A stretch of 47,057 nucleotides of DNA from an uncultured Rhizobiaceae group bacterium (GCA_905480295.1 CAJQPW010000067.1:1-47057); one strand, 5' to 3'. Positions 17,445-26,451 are shown, counted from the stretch's first letter. Numbers and translations are program-made. Notes: generated from the letters alone by a model not told the origin.

Positions 17445-18275
17445 TCACTCCGCGGGCTTATCGGCCACAAAGACAATCTTTTGAAACGGATAATGAGTCG
17501 GTGCAGCGCCAAATTCACGCTCCAATTCAGCCGCCAATGCCTCAATGATATCGTCAGCTTTCACCGATGGCCGTTTCTCAATCTCCAGAATGGTCGGATT
17601 GCCGACGACAAATCCCCGGGCGGTGTCTTGATGGTTTTGCGCTTCTGCCTGATGGGCGACATGAGCCGATTCTACCTGTTTGAAACCTGCGGCAGCAAAC
17701 AGGTCCCGAACCACATCCACATCATGCATGCTGAACGGAATTTCTATGAACCGAGGCGGGTCAGTTTCAAAAAAGCTCTGAATGACCGAATCCGATATCG
17801 CACCGGCCGGATTGGCGTCCAGGGAATCCCAGACGTTGATGGCCAGCACGCCACCGGGCTTCAGAACCCGGCTCATCTCCTCCATTCCTCTCGCCTTGTC
17901 GGGGAAAAACATGATACCGAACTGACAGACCACCGCATCGAAGCTGGCATCGTCAAACGGCAGATCAAGCGCATCGGCCTGACTGTAACTGACCCCCGTC
18001 AGGTCACCATTCACCCGTTGGGCGTGATCCAGCATTGCCTGATTTAAGTCGGTAGCTGTGAGCTCCGATCCGGGCGCTAGCGCACCTGCCAGATGACGCG
18101 TCGAAATCCCGGTTCCACAAGCCACTTCCAGCACCCGCGCAGGTTTGCCCAACGCTGTTGAAACCCGCTTCGCCATGTCTGCCGATGGGGATTCAAACAG
18201 CAAAGGACCCAAATAGGTGTCATAGGTTTCGGGAATTGAACCTGTGAAGCTCGCATGGGTTGACGTTGTGTTCAT
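17445..18275 (-). CDS. Class I SAM-dependent methyltransferase
   Basis: A 276-residue cytosolic protein with SAM-binding motif I VLEVACGTGISTRHLA, the acidic loop TATDLNQAMLDHA, the DALDLPFDDASFDAVVCQF region and post-motif VLKPGGVLAINVWD. This is the UbiE/Methyltransf_11 fold. The acceptor cannot be deduced. GGAGGT lies 7 nt before the ATG at 18275, so translation should be efficient. It is the last gene of the hisD-led unit, 163 nt after the cupin gene. Next to the MetE-like gene it may move a methyl group released in the pathway, but this is only positional inference. Confidence 0.87.
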   Translation of the reverse strand: MNTTSTHASFTGSIPETYDTYLGPLLFESPSADMAKRVSTALGKPARVLEVACGTGISTRHLAGALAPGSELTATDLNQAMLDHAQRVNGDLTGVSYSQADALDLPFDDASFDAVVCQFGIMFFPDKARGMEEMSRVLKPGGVLAINVWDSLDANPAGAISDSVIQSFFETDPPRFIEIPFSMHDVDVVRDLFAAAGFKQVESAHVAHQAEAQNHQDTARGFVVGNPTILEIEKRPSVKADDIIEALAAELEREFGAAPTHYPFQKIVFVADKPAE

Positions 18276-18438
18276 GGGGTACACCTCCAGTTATCTTTCA
18301 TGGGTGAAAACCAGATATGACGCCGGAAAATTATTCAGTTTCCATCGTTTGACGACGATGTTCTGACCCACAAGGCTGAAAGGATGCGGCCTGCCACGCA
18401 GATTTGTCAATCTGAGCCAGATGTTGCGGCAGTTTCGG

Positions 18439-19422
18439 TCAGTCCAGATCCGTTGCCGTCGGGCCGGCAGGGTCACCGGTGTTAACAACCCGAAACAGGC
18501 TGCCAGTTCCGGTCATTGCCGGGCTGAGCTCATACGATAAGCCCTGTGGTACCGCACAGGTATCCCCGGGCGCCAGAGTCCGTGTTTCACCCTTCCAGCC
18601 AACCTGCCAATGGCCTTCATGCACCATCAGTATGTGATGGCGACCATCACCGCCCTGCGCGCCGCTGAGAGACGTCTGATTGATGAACTCGACCTCAAAT
18701 CCCGGCTTGTCACGGATCAGACCGTGTTCACCAATGATCAGTGCTGGAGAATGGGCAGCAAGCGCCATCATATCGAGATACCGACCGACATAGTGGGGTA
18801 CAACTTCCTCCACCGGCACTTCAGGAAAATTCTTCATTTCGTCTTCGGTCAACTGTGCCCGGGGTTTGACTCCCTCCGGCAGGCTCTGACCCTTCTTTGT
18901 ATCAACCAGCTGCCCGGTTTCGGCCAGGATCAACCCATGGTCTTCTGCGTCCTGAATCACCTGCGGTGCCCAGATCACGCCACCACCTGCATCATCACCA
19001 CCGAGAACCGCCATGATCATGCCGTAGTCGGTTCCGATGTTTTCAAACCCCCGGAAAATTCCGGTCGGAATGTTGAAAATATCCCCTGGCTCAAGAACCA
19101 CTTCTCCCGCACTGCCGTGGCGACCCCAGAAAAACCGCCACCGACCCCGATGCACATAAAACACTTCCGCCGTGCGATGGCTGTGTAGGGAATTGCGGCA
19201 CTTGGGCGGTTGACCAGCCGCGCCGATGTTGAAACCCGGGGTTTCAGCAATATGCACGTGTTGGTCTGGTGATTCAGACACGCCACCTCCGATGATCGTG
19301 AAATTTTCTTTTGAATCCGATCCCGGTGTATGGGCGTCGATAAACGCAGTCTTGCAGGGAATGAGATCACCGTAACGCACAATGCGTGCATCCATCGAAA
19401 CAGAGCTGGTTTTTTGATCCAT
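18439..19422 (-). CDS. Bicupin protein (gentisate-dioxygenase-like fold)
   Basis: A 327-residue protein with two cupin domains. The first has LHSHRTAEVFYVHRGRWRFFWG, giving the H-x-H-x4-E metal set. Its second motif is GDIFNIPTGIFRGFEN, where the usual fourth ligand His is Arg. The C-terminal cupin has HHILMVHEGHWQVGWKG and APGDTCAVPQG without a full ligand set. It could be a dioxygenase, an isomerase or a binding protein; the Arg makes a classic 3-His-1-Glu site doubtful. The ATG at 19422 overlaps the stop of the upstream SnoaL gene (TGATG), so the two are translationally coupled. Confidence 0.8.
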   Translation of the reverse strand: MDQKTSSVSMDARIVRYGDLIPCKTAFIDAHTPGSDSKENFTIIGGGVSESPDQHVHIAETPGFNIGAAGQPPKCRNSLHSHRTAEVFYVHRGRWRFFWGRHGSAGEVVLEPGDIFNIPTGIFRGFENIGTDYGMIMAVLGGDDAGGGVIWAPQVIQDAEDHGLILAETGQLVDTKKGQSLPEGVKPRAQLTEDEMKNFPEVPVEEVVPHYVGRYLDMMALAAHSPALIIGEHGLIRDKPGFEVEFINQTSLSGAQGGDGRHHILMVHEGHWQVGWKGETRTLAPGDTCAVPQGLSYELSPAMTGTGSLFRVVNTGDPAGPTATDLD

Positions 19423-20417
19423 CACAGGTCTCCGCTCTGCATCAATATCTGTTTCCAGATCGCAACCTCGTCATACAGGACATATTCCCGTCGAATGCCC
19501 TCACCATTGGCACCAAACGGACCAAATTCAGCGTGGCACATGCCCATGACATGAACCCGCGCACCGGTTGGCTGGCCAAAACTTCCCCAGCCACTGTGGG
19601 TCCCGTCCAGCGACCAGCGGATCGCGGCACGCGGCGACAACATACCGCCATCCATGCCAATCTGGTGATGGATGGAAAATTCTGCATCCGGAAAAGAAGA
19701 GCGAAGCCCAAGCCAGAACCCATCGACCGAGTCAAACGACAATCCGCTGACACCGCCCGGATATTCAGTCACCACCGCGCGGTCATAGGACTGCCTGACG
19801 GTTTCAAATTCCATGTTCATCAGTTGTTTGAGAACGGAGGCGTATGTTTCTCCCCACTCATTGTCATTACCCGTGCCGTGATAACCACCATCCACGTCCA
19901 TATCCGGTGTGAACGGCTTGCTGCATTGTTCAGCTCCACCTTCTGCAGCGATCAGCTGCGCAGCATAGGATTTTGGCTGCATGCCAAGTTGGCGAACAAT
20001 GCCACCATAGTCTCGCACCAGCCATTCATCAAAAATCGTATCGTTGCGGGCCGCACAATCAGCGATAACCCTCACCGTAAATTTTTTGCCCGTGGCCGGA
20101 CCAAAGGCACCATCATGGGAGTGAGTGGCGGTGGTTATGATGCGATGGGAGGACAGGAAACCGCCCTCGGCATCAACACTCCAGATAACGTCCTCTCCCA
20201 GCAATTGGCGGTCGGGAAATTCGCTGCAGGTGGCCATGGTCGATGCCATGACCGCCTGATTGCCCCTCTGTATGCCCATTGGTGACCGCACCGGAATGTC
20301 CGGTGCGTAATAATGATTGAGCGTTGCAATGCCCCGACTCTCCCAGATCTCATTGGTGATACCGATGATATAGTCTGGAAAATCTTTCCATTTCTGGGAG
20401 AAGCCTTTGATTGTCAA
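19422..20417 (-). CDS. Two-domain NTF2/SnoaL-like protein
   Basis: A 331-residue protein made of two SnoaL-type (ester cyclase/NTF2) domains. The first runs from about residue 10 (DYIIGITNEIWESRGIATLN, then YYAPDIPVRSPMG) to TIFDEWLVRDYGGIVRQLGM near 145. The second starts near 185 (LKQLMNMEFETVRQSYDRAV) and includes GFWLGLRSSFPDAEFSIHHQIG, typical of SnoaL helix-sheet packing. The family includes polyketide cyclases, epoxide hydrolases and isomerases; which applies is unknown. The start is a TTG at 20417 preceded by AGGG 9 nt away; no ATG fits. It lies 12 nt after the SDR gene and is coupled to the cupin gene. Confidence 0.78.
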   Translation of the reverse strand: MTIKGFSQKWKDFPDYIIGITNEIWESRGIATLNHYYAPDIPVRSPMGIQRGNQAVMASTMATCSEFPDRQLLGEDVIWSVDAEGGFLSSHRIITTATHSHDGAFGPATGKKFTVRVIADCAARNDTIFDEWLVRDYGGIVRQLGMQPKSYAAQLIAAEGGAEQCSKPFTPDMDVDGGYHGTGNDNEWGETYASVLKQLMNMEFETVRQSYDRAVVTEYPGGVSGLSFDSVDGFWLGLRSSFPDAEFSIHHQIGMDGGMLSPRAAIRWSLDGTHSGWGSFGQPTGARVHVMGMCHAEFGPFGANGEGIRREYVLYDEVAIWKQILMQSGDL

Positions 20418-20429
20418 CGTTTTAATCCC

Positions 20430-21197
20430 TTAATCAGCAGTCCAGCCGCCATCAATTAGCAGGCTGGTTCCGGTCACCAGTGATGAGGCATCGCTGGCGA
20501 GAAATACGACGGCCCCCATAATGTCTTCAATTTCTCCAACCCGACCGAGTTTGATTTTCTCTTCCAGCCAGGCGACCCGTTCCGGATTCTCAAACGTGCT
20601 GGCCGTCATCGGCGTGCGGATGAAGGTAGGACAGATGGTGTTTACTCGTATCTTGTGTTTGGCCAATTCGATAGAAGAAGCCTTTGTCACCCCTTCAATG
20701 CCGAATTTCGAACCGCAATAGACCGCGCGATCGATGCCACCCACGTGTCCCATCTGACTTGATGTATGGATGATTGATCCACCATTGCCGGCTTCGATCA
20801 TGCCCTTGGCAACTTCCTGAGCCATGAAAAAAGCGGCCTTCAGATTGAGGTCTGTGATCATGTCGAAATTATCAGGCGTCACGTCCACGTAGGGCATGGG
20901 CTGGTTGGTGCCGGCATTGTTGAACAGGATGTCGAACGGACCGTGCTGGCGAACAAAGGACACCATTGCCGCGTAATCACCCACATCCAGCGACAGGCCT
21001 TCAGCGGAATATCCCGCATCGCGCAATTGCTGTGCGGCGGCGCCAATCTCTTCTGCATTTCGTGCTGCCATTACGACATGGGCACCGTGTTCGGCCAGCG
21101 CCATGGCACCGCCAAGGCCAATGCCGCGTGAAGCGCCGGTGACCAGCGCGCGCTTGCCATCGAGATTAAAGGAAGGGGTGCGGGGAAGATCTGTCAT
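20430..21197 (-). CDS. SDR family oxidoreductase
   Basis: A classical short-chain dehydrogenase of 255 residues: cofactor loop TGASRGIGLGGAMALAEHG, LSLDVGD (adenine-binding Asp), ILFNNAGTNQPMPY (NNAG), catalytic Ser in HTSSQMGHVGG, YCGSKFG (Tyr and Lys), and a C-terminal LVTGTSLLIDGGW. The sequence AARNAEE after the second strand suggests an NADP preference, because Arg rather than Asp follows the strand. It probably oxidises or reduces a secondary alcohol in the pathway. It sits between the HisD-family gene (61 nt) and the two-domain SnoaL gene (12 nt) and is in the same transcript. Confidence 0.9.
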   Translation of the reverse strand: MTDLPRTPSFNLDGKRALVTGASRGIGLGGAMALAEHGAHVVMAARNAEEIGAAAQQLRDAGYSAEGLSLDVGDYAAMVSFVRQHGPFDILFNNAGTNQPMPYVDVTPDNFDMITDLNLKAAFFMAQEVAKGMIEAGNGGSIIHTSSQMGHVGGIDRAVYCGSKFGIEGVTKASSIELAKHKIRVNTICPTFIRTPMTASTFENPERVAWLEEKIKLGRVGEIEDIMGAVVFLASDASSLVTGTSLLIDGGWTAD

Positions 21198-21258
21198 TTT
21201 CTATACATTCGTTGAAGGAGTACTACGCGCCGCTTTTGGCACGAAGGCGCTGCGTTCA

Positions 21259-22593
21259 CTACCCCTGCTCCTTTGCATCCACCAAAGGTTCTGCAGCTGC
21301 GCCGTAGGCGATGTTGCGGCCTCCGTAGCGACGAACCCGGATATTGCATTGCTCTGCGTGACCAACGAACCCTTCCAGCATGCACAGACGTGAGCCCACT
21401 TCTCCGATATCTGCAGCGGCCTCGTCTGTCAGTACTTTCTGATAACTGTGGGTTTTCAGGAATTTACCGACCCAGAGCCCACCGGTGTAACGCCCTGCCT
21501 TTTTGGTCGGCAGGGTATGGTTTGTACCGATCACCTTGTCACCATTGGCCACATTGGTGCGCGGCCCGAGGAACAGGGCACCATAACAGGTCATGTTTTC
21601 CAGGAACCAGTCGTCACGATCGGTCATCACCTGAACATGTTCGGACGCGATATCATCGGCGACCTGCAGCATTTCATCATAGCTGTCGCAAACGATCACC
21701 TCCCCGTAGTCCTGCCAGCTGCGACCAGCGGTTTCCGCGGTGGGGATTATCTTCAAAATGCGCTCGATTTCATCCATGGTCTGCCGGGCCAGTTTTTCGG
21801 AATTGGTCAACAAAACGGCAGGAGAATTGTAGCCGTGTTCGGCCTGGCCAAGCAGATCGGTTGCACATAATTCGGCGTCTACGGTTTCATCGGCAATCAC
21901 CATCGTCTCGGTCGGTCCGGCAAACAGGTCGATCCCGACCCGGCCGAAAAGCTGGCGCTTGGCCTCGGCCACGAAAGCATTGCCCGGACCAACGATCATA
22001 TGACACGGCTCAATGGTTTGCGTGCCAAGAGCCATCGACCCAACGGCCTGAATGCCCCCCATGACGTAAATTTCATGGGCTCCACCCAATTGCATTGCTG
22101 CAACAATTGCCGGGTGCGGTTCACCGTTCTGCGGCGGCGCTGAAGCGACGATGCGCGGCACGCCTGCCACCGATGCTGTCAGCACCGACATATGGGCTGA
22201 TGCGACCATGGGAAACTTGCCTCCTGGCACATAACATCCCACCGACTGCACCGGAATATTGCGGTGGCCCAGTATCACCCCCGGCAGAGTTTCAACTTCA
22301 ACGTCAGTCATTGAGGCCCGTTGAGCCTCGGCAAATTTTCGGATCTGCAACTGGGCGAATTTAATGTCTTCCATATCACGGGTAGAAACCCGGTTCATGG
22401 CTGCTTCAATTTCCGATGGACTGAGGCGGAAATTGGGGGGCGCATAATTGTCGTATTTCTGCGAGAGTTCCCGAACAGCATCATCGCCGCGGGTTTCGAT
22501 ATCGAGAAGGATCGATTCAACGGTTGCGCGCACCTTGGCGTCGTCTTCGGCTCGCGCCTCTGCGCTGAGCGCTGTTTTCAGATGTCGAATCAT
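21259..22593 (-). CDS. hisD: Histidinol dehydrogenase family protein, catabolic context
   Basis: A 444-residue zinc-dependent NAD dehydrogenase of the HisD fold. Ligand and catalytic residues are recognisable: [13 protein letters not shown] (Gln and His zinc ligands), [11 protein letters not shown] (catalytic Glu-His), [13 protein letters not shown] (Asp ligand) and [12 protein letters not shown] (His ligand). HisD makes histidine from histidinol, but none of the other his genes are here and the gene heads a catabolic unit. Homologues such as HpsN oxidise other alcohols (sulfopropanediol) to acids, so a polyol or amino-alcohol substrate is likely. The symbol reflects family only. GGGAGTAG precedes the ATG; an operator palindrome lies 166 nt upstream. 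Confidence 0.87.
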   Translation of the reverse strand: MIRHLKTALSAEARAEDDAKVRATVESILLDIETRGDDAVRELSQKYDNYAPPNFRLSPSEIEAAMNRVSTRDMEDIKFAQLQIRKFAEAQRASMTDVEVETLPGVILGHRNIPVQSVGCYVPGGKFPMVASAHMSVLTASVAGVPRIVASAPPQNGEPHPAIVAAMQLGGAHEIYVMGGIQAVGSMALGTQTIEPCHMIVGPGNAFVAEAKRQLFGRVGIDLFAGPTETMVIADETVDAELCATDLLGQAEHGYNSPAVLLTNSEKLARQTMDEIERILKIIPTAETAGRSWQDYGEVIVCDSYDEMLQVADDIASEHVQVMTDRDDWFLENMTCYGALFLGPRTNVANGDKVIGTNHTLPTKKAGRYTGGLWVGKFLKTHSYQKVLTDEAAADIGEVGSRLCMLEGFVGHAEQCNIRVRRYGGRNIAYGAAAEPLVDAKEQG

Positions 22594-22758
22594 ATTCTAC
22601 TCCCTAACCGATTGCTGCCTGCCGCTTGCCGAATGTCGCAACCCGGTCTGCCCACGATCCCAGCCCCATTCCCGGAAGAACCGAGAGCCACGAGGTGGAA
22701 ATTTTTATGTTCCATCGCAGACGCGGCCCACACCTGACCAGAACAAACTTTATGGTGC

Positions 22759-22776
22759 TTTGCATACGTATGCAAA
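22759..22776. promoter_or_regulatory. Putative LacI-family operator (perfect 18-bp palindrome)
   Basis: TTTGCATACGTATGCAAA is a perfect palindrome with a central CG, the usual shape of GalR/LacI operators. It lies in the 241-bp gap between the SnoaL gene (ends 22835) and the HisD-family gene (starts 22593), so it should control the hisD-led unit. On the minus strand TTGCAT could double as a -35 box with TAAAGT 17 nt further on as a -10, which would place the repressor over the promoter. Confidence 0.82.
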
Positions 22777-22834
22777 CGCTTTATCGCATCCAGCGCCACT
22801 CCGTTTCTGGTGCCACGTCTGGCACCCAGAAATC

Positions 22835-23380
22835 CTAGGAGCGCCAAGGCAGCTGGTCCGGTCGAAAATCCCGTTTGGGGTTGCTGGTTCGGTGTTCCCA
22901 GCCATGGCCGTTGAACACATCCTGGCCCAGCTGGCGCATCACATCGGGAAAATCCACCATCACCCAATTGTCGACGATCCTGCCATCCACCACTTTCCAA
23001 AAATCCATATAACGGATGACGACTTTTCGGCCGGTGGCGGCGATGCCCATAAATTCACCGGAATGCACGGCCTCCTGCCGGCCAAAAGCGGCGGCCCATT
23101 CGCCATCAAAAAGACGCGCTTCATCGATGCAGACCTTTTCAGAAAACGCAGCCTGAAATGGTTTCTGCCAGGCCTGTTGAAATTCTCTCAATCCTTCCTT
23201 GAAACCGCATCCTGCATTGCCCATCCAGCGAAAATCGTCACTGAAAAATTCACCGATATCGGCGATGCGGTGGTCATTGAGACCGTCAACCATGCCCTCG
23301 ATGACAGCACGGGTCTGCCCGGTCATGGCCGGGTCGTTGTTACGGGTAAATGAAGCCTGCTGCGGTCGTGCACCTGCCAT
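22835..23380 (-). CDS. Single-domain NTF2/SnoaL-like protein
   Basis: A protein of about 181 residues of the SnoaL/NTF2-like fold. FFSDDFRWMGNAGCGFKEGLREFQQAW is the typical helix-turn region, GEFMGIAATGRKVVIRYMDFWKVVDGRI the sheet. It ends DNWVMVDFPDVMRQLGQDVF. That ending matches the ends of the first domains of the other two SnoaL-like proteins in the locus (W-x4-D then M/V-x-Q-L/M), suggesting a shared ancestor. Function is unknown: cyclase, isomerase, lyase or hydrolase are all possible. The start is uncertain: ATG 23380 is used, ATG 23326 or a TTG at 23428 overlapping the ATPase stop are alternatives. It is the last gene of the transporter unit. Confidence 0.75.
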   Translation of the reverse strand: MAGARPQQASFTRNNDPAMTGQTRAVIEGMVDGLNDHRIADIGEFFSDDFRWMGNAGCGFKEGLREFQQAWQKPFQAAFSEKVCIDEARLFDGEWAAAFGRQEAVHSGEFMGIAATGRKVVIRYMDFWKVVDGRIVDNWVMVDFPDVMRQLGQDVFNGHGWEHRTSNPKRDFRPDQLPWRS

Positions 23381-23424
23381 CTTATATTCTGCTGCTCCTG
23401 TTTGCCGCCGGGACCGGGTCCGGT

Positions 23425-24477
23425 TCAATCTGTGAGCCGCTCTCCGGACTTGCCATCAAACAGGTGGCAAATTGAGGCCGGAATCGCGATCTCTACCTCG
23501 TCGCCAATATTGGAGCGATAGTCCTTGGCTGCTTTTACCGAAACCAGGCCACCCCCTGCCCTGGCCGTGACCATTGTCGCTTCACCCAGCAATTCCATGG
23601 AATAGACGGGGGCAGTAATTGCTCCGCCACCGGACGTGATTTCGGCATCCTCTGCCCTGAACCCAAGCGTCACCTCGCCGGACAGGGATTTGTCCAGGCC
23701 CATAATCTTGACATTCTCACCGGTAAACGTGCCGCCCTTCAATGTGCCTTGGATCAGGTTCATCGCCGGCGATCCGATGAAGGCAGCCACAAAGGTATTC
23801 TGGGGTCGATCATAGATATCGACCGGCGTGCCGACCTGTTGCACGATGCCCGCATTCATCACCACAACCCTGTCTGCCAGAGTCATGGCTTCGATCTGGT
23901 CATGGGTTACATAAATGGTGGTGGTCGACAGCGTGTTTTGCAGGTTTTTGATTTGCGCGCGTGTCGAAACCCTGAGTTTCGCGTCAAGGTTCGACAGGGG
24001 TTCGTCCATCAAAAACACGGTGGGTTCCCGGACAATCGCCCGCGCCAGAGCCACCCGCTGACGCTGGCCACCAGACAGTTCTGCCGGTCTGCGGTGGGTG
24101 AAATCATTCAGCTCAACCATGTCCACAGCCCGTTGCACACGCTCTGCATGGGTGGACAGATCAACCTTGCGAACTTTCAGAGGAAACCGGATGTTTTCAT
24201 AGACCGTCATATTGGGATAGAGGCCGTAGCTCTGGAAGACCATGGCAATATCGCGGTCCTTGGGTTCCAGATCATTGACCATGCGATCACCAATCCAGAT
24301 CTCACCGGACGTGGCTTCTTCAAGACCGGCGATCATCCGCATTGTGGTTGTCTTGCCGCAGCCGGACGGACCAAGCAGAACCAGAAATTCCTTGTCGGCA
24401 ATTTCCAGATCAAATTCCTGAACGCCGACGAAATCTCCCCAGCGCTTGCTGACTTTTTTGAGACTGATACTGGCCAT
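23425..24477 (-). CDS. Sugar-type ABC importer ATPase (MalK/UgpC family)
   Basis: A 350-residue ATPase that powers the importer encoded beside it. Walker A LGPSGCGKTTT, Q-loop MVFQSYGLYPNMTV, signature LSGGQRQRVALARA, Walker B VFLMDEPLSNLDAKLR and the switch His in IYVTHDQIEAM are all present. The C-terminal regulatory (TOBE/OB) domain, with IYDRPQNTFVAAFIGSPAMN and LGFRAEDAEI, is that of MalK-type CUT1 systems. ATG 24477 (GAGGT upstream) is used; the frame opens at 24522. It lies 63 nt after the second permease gene. The only ATPase of the unit, so a homodimer is expected. Confidence 0.93.
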   Translation of the reverse strand: MASISLKKVSKRWGDFVGVQEFDLEIADKEFLVLLGPSGCGKTTTMRMIAGLEEATSGEIWIGDRMVNDLEPKDRDIAMVFQSYGLYPNMTVYENIRFPLKVRKVDLSTHAERVQRAVDMVELNDFTHRRPAELSGGQRQRVALARAIVREPTVFLMDEPLSNLDAKLRVSTRAQIKNLQNTLSTTTIYVTHDQIEAMTLADRVVVMNAGIVQQVGTPVDIYDRPQNTFVAAFIGSPAMNLIQGTLKGGTFTGENVKIMGLDKSLSGEVTLGFRAEDAEITSGGGAITAPVYSMELLGEATMVTARAGGGLVSVKAAKDYRSNIGDEVEIAIPASICHLFDGKSGERLTD

Positions 24478-24540
24478 TTCATAACCTCGATAGCAGCGCC
24501 TCGAAGGCGCATGGAAGAACAATTGACGTCACCAGACGCC

Positions 24541-25422
24541 CTAACCTTTGACAGCGCCTGCAGTGAGACCGCTGACAATCTGCCGTTGAAAAAACATCAC
24601 CAGCACAAACAATGGAGCCGTTGCCGACACCACCGACGCCACGGCAAACATGACATTGCCCTCTGTCTGGGTGGTGCCGAGGAAGCTGGCAATCTTGGGA
24701 ACCATGGTCTGGTTTTCCTTCGACAGCAGCATCGCGGTCACGGCAAAATCATTATAGGCCAGCAGGAACGAGAACAGACCCGTGGTGATCACCCCCGGCC
24801 ACATGACGGGAATGATAACATGGCGGAAAGCCTGGAACCGAGTGCAGCCATCGACCATGGCACTTTCGTCGAGATCTTTTGGAATCTTCTGGAAGAAGGA
24901 ATGCAACATCCACAGGGTAAACGGCTGATTTATCGCGACCAGCACAATGATTGTCGTGGGCAATATGCCCCACAGGTTCCATTCAAAGAAAGGAAGCAGA
25001 TAGCCGGAGACCAGTGTGATTGGCGGCATGGCTCTGAATATCAGCGCCAGGATCAACAACCAGAACGTATAGCGATAACCGGATCGCGACAGGGCATATC
25101 CGCCCAGCGTTCCAATCGTCAAAGAGGTGCAAACCACAAAGAAACAAACCAGGAAGGTGTTGATGACGGCTTTCCAGAACTCTTCCTGAACCCATGCCCC
25201 CTCATAGCCCGCACCGGTAAAGGCGCTGCCGGTCTCAGCCATCGTTCGCGCCCCGGACAGGGCGTTGGTCCAGTCGGCCTTGGAGAAGAAATCCAGTTCA
25301 ACCTTAAACGAACCCCACAGGGTCCACAGAAACGGAAAGGCCGCAAGGATCAGCCAGAAGACGACAAATCCATACAGGAAAATCCGGAGGCCCATGGGTT
25401 GTTTTTCTGCAGCGCTGGCCAT
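24541..25422 (-). CDS. Sugar-type ABC importer permease (MalG type)
   Basis: A 293-residue inner membrane protein with about six helices. The cytoplasmic coupling (EAA) loop reads LDESAMVDGCTRFQAFRHVIIPVMWPG, the docking site for the ATPase. The N-terminus (MASAAEKQPMGLRIFLYGFVV) is short, and a periplasmic segment of about 60 residues between helices 1 and 2 precedes VINTFLVCFFVV. It pairs with the permease encoded 3 nt upstream to form the translocation path of a CUT1-type importer. Substrate is not predictable from sequence. Confidence 0.92.
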   Translation of the reverse strand: MASAAEKQPMGLRIFLYGFVVFWLILAAFPFLWTLWGSFKVELDFFSKADWTNALSGARTMAETGSAFTGAGYEGAWVQEEFWKAVINTFLVCFFVVCTSLTIGTLGGYALSRSGYRYTFWLLILALIFRAMPPITLVSGYLLPFFEWNLWGILPTTIIVLVAINQPFTLWMLHSFFQKIPKDLDESAMVDGCTRFQAFRHVIIPVMWPGVITTGLFSFLLAYNDFAVTAMLLSKENQTMVPKIASFLGTTQTEGNVMFAVASVVSATAPLFVLVMFFQRQIVSGLTAGAVKG

Positions 25423-25425
25423 CGT

Positions 25426-26451
25426 TTACGTCTTCCTGTTGAAATCGCGCCAGGTGCGCACCAGCACCGGCGACAGTAGGATCGCAACGCCGATAATGGT
25501 CAGGACCGACGACGTGGCAGCTGACGATAGCAGGCGGGTCTCACCTCCAAGATCGTTATAAATAATCCAGGATAACGAGGTAGCGTGGGCCTCGGCGTTG
25601 AAACCGACAATCGGTTCAAATACACGAAAATTGTCCATCAGCTGGATCAGGGCAACAAAGGTAACCAATGGAAGGATATGCGGGATTACCACATAGCGGA
25701 TGCGCTGCCAGCGGCTCGCCCCGTCGATCATCGCCGATTCCAGCGTGTCCTGAGGCAAGGTCTGCAGACCGGCATAGAACACTACAAAGGCGAAGGGCGC
25801 AGAATGCCAGATCCCATAGACCATCAACATGATCCAGGTCAGGCCGGTTGATGCCTTCAATGACAGATCAGGATCCCCAGCAAGCCATTGCAGACCTGAG
25901 CCGATCACACCTCGGGCATCGATCATCCAGAACAGGATCAGCGATCCGATCAGCGGGGTGACGATCATGGGCAGAAGCGAAAAGAATATCACCAGCCCCT
26001 TGAGTTTCTGATTGAGTGCGTTGACCGCCACAGCAATCATGAAACCGAGAATGATCAGCAGCGGCGTGACCACGAACGTATAGGTGAGCGTGAAGGACAT
26101 TGCCCGGTAGAATGGCAGGTTGTTGATTGTCGACAGGAAAGATCCGATGTCAGCCGATGTGCGCCATGCTTCAGCAACTTCTGCGGTGGCCAGGTGTCCC
26201 CTGTCCAAATAAATGGTCAGGCCGGCCCATTTGCCAAGCGGTTGTTCCCGGCGAATTTTTTCTGTGGCTTCGGTATCCACCGAAACTTCTTTTTCACAGC
26301 CAAAGGGGCCACAATTTTCAACTTCGATGAAGACTTGATCATGAGCTGTGTGCAGGGACTGGGTGATCACCGAGACAATGGGCATGGCAATGAAAAGCAA
26401 CATGGCCAGCGCAGTTGGCAGGAAGAACCAAAAAAATGTCCGGTGTTTCAT
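25426..26451 (-). CDS. Sugar-type ABC importer permease (MalF type) with large periplasmic loop
   Basis: A 341-residue permease. After helix 1 (about residues 9-31) comes a periplasmic segment of roughly 100 residues that includes CGPFGCEKE (two Cys that may form a disulfide) and GLTIYLDRGHLATAEVAEAW. The helical core follows, with the EAA coupling loop LESAMIDGASRWQRIRYVVIPHILP. A large first periplasmic loop recalls the MalF P2 loop that contacts the binding protein. The same loop type is known in a subset of CUT1 permeases of marine alphaproteobacteria. The gene lies 83 nt after the binding-protein gene and 3 nt before the second permease. Confidence 0.91.
   Translation of the reverse strand: MKHRTFFWFFLPTALAMLLFIAMPIVSVITQSLHTAHDQVFIEVENCGPFGCEKEVSVDTEATEKIRREQPLGKWAGLTIYLDRGHLATAEVAEAWRTSADIGSFLSTINNLPFYRAMSFTLTYTFVVTPLLIILGFMIAVAVNALNQKLKGLVIFFSLLPMIVTPLIGSLILFWMIDARGVIGSGLQWLAGDPDLSLKASTGLTWIMLMVYGIWHSAPFAFVVFYAGLQTLPQDTLESAMIDGASRWQRIRYVVIPHILPLVTFVALIQLMDNFRVFEPIVGFNAEAHATSLSWIIYNDLGGETRLLSSAATSSVLTIIGVAILLSPVLVRTWRDFNRKT

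Noticed and set aside
23749..25479. 576-codon open frame on the plus strand across the importer ATPase and permease genes
   Set aside because: Antisense shadow of well-supported genes; rich in His, Gln and Arg with no domain pattern.
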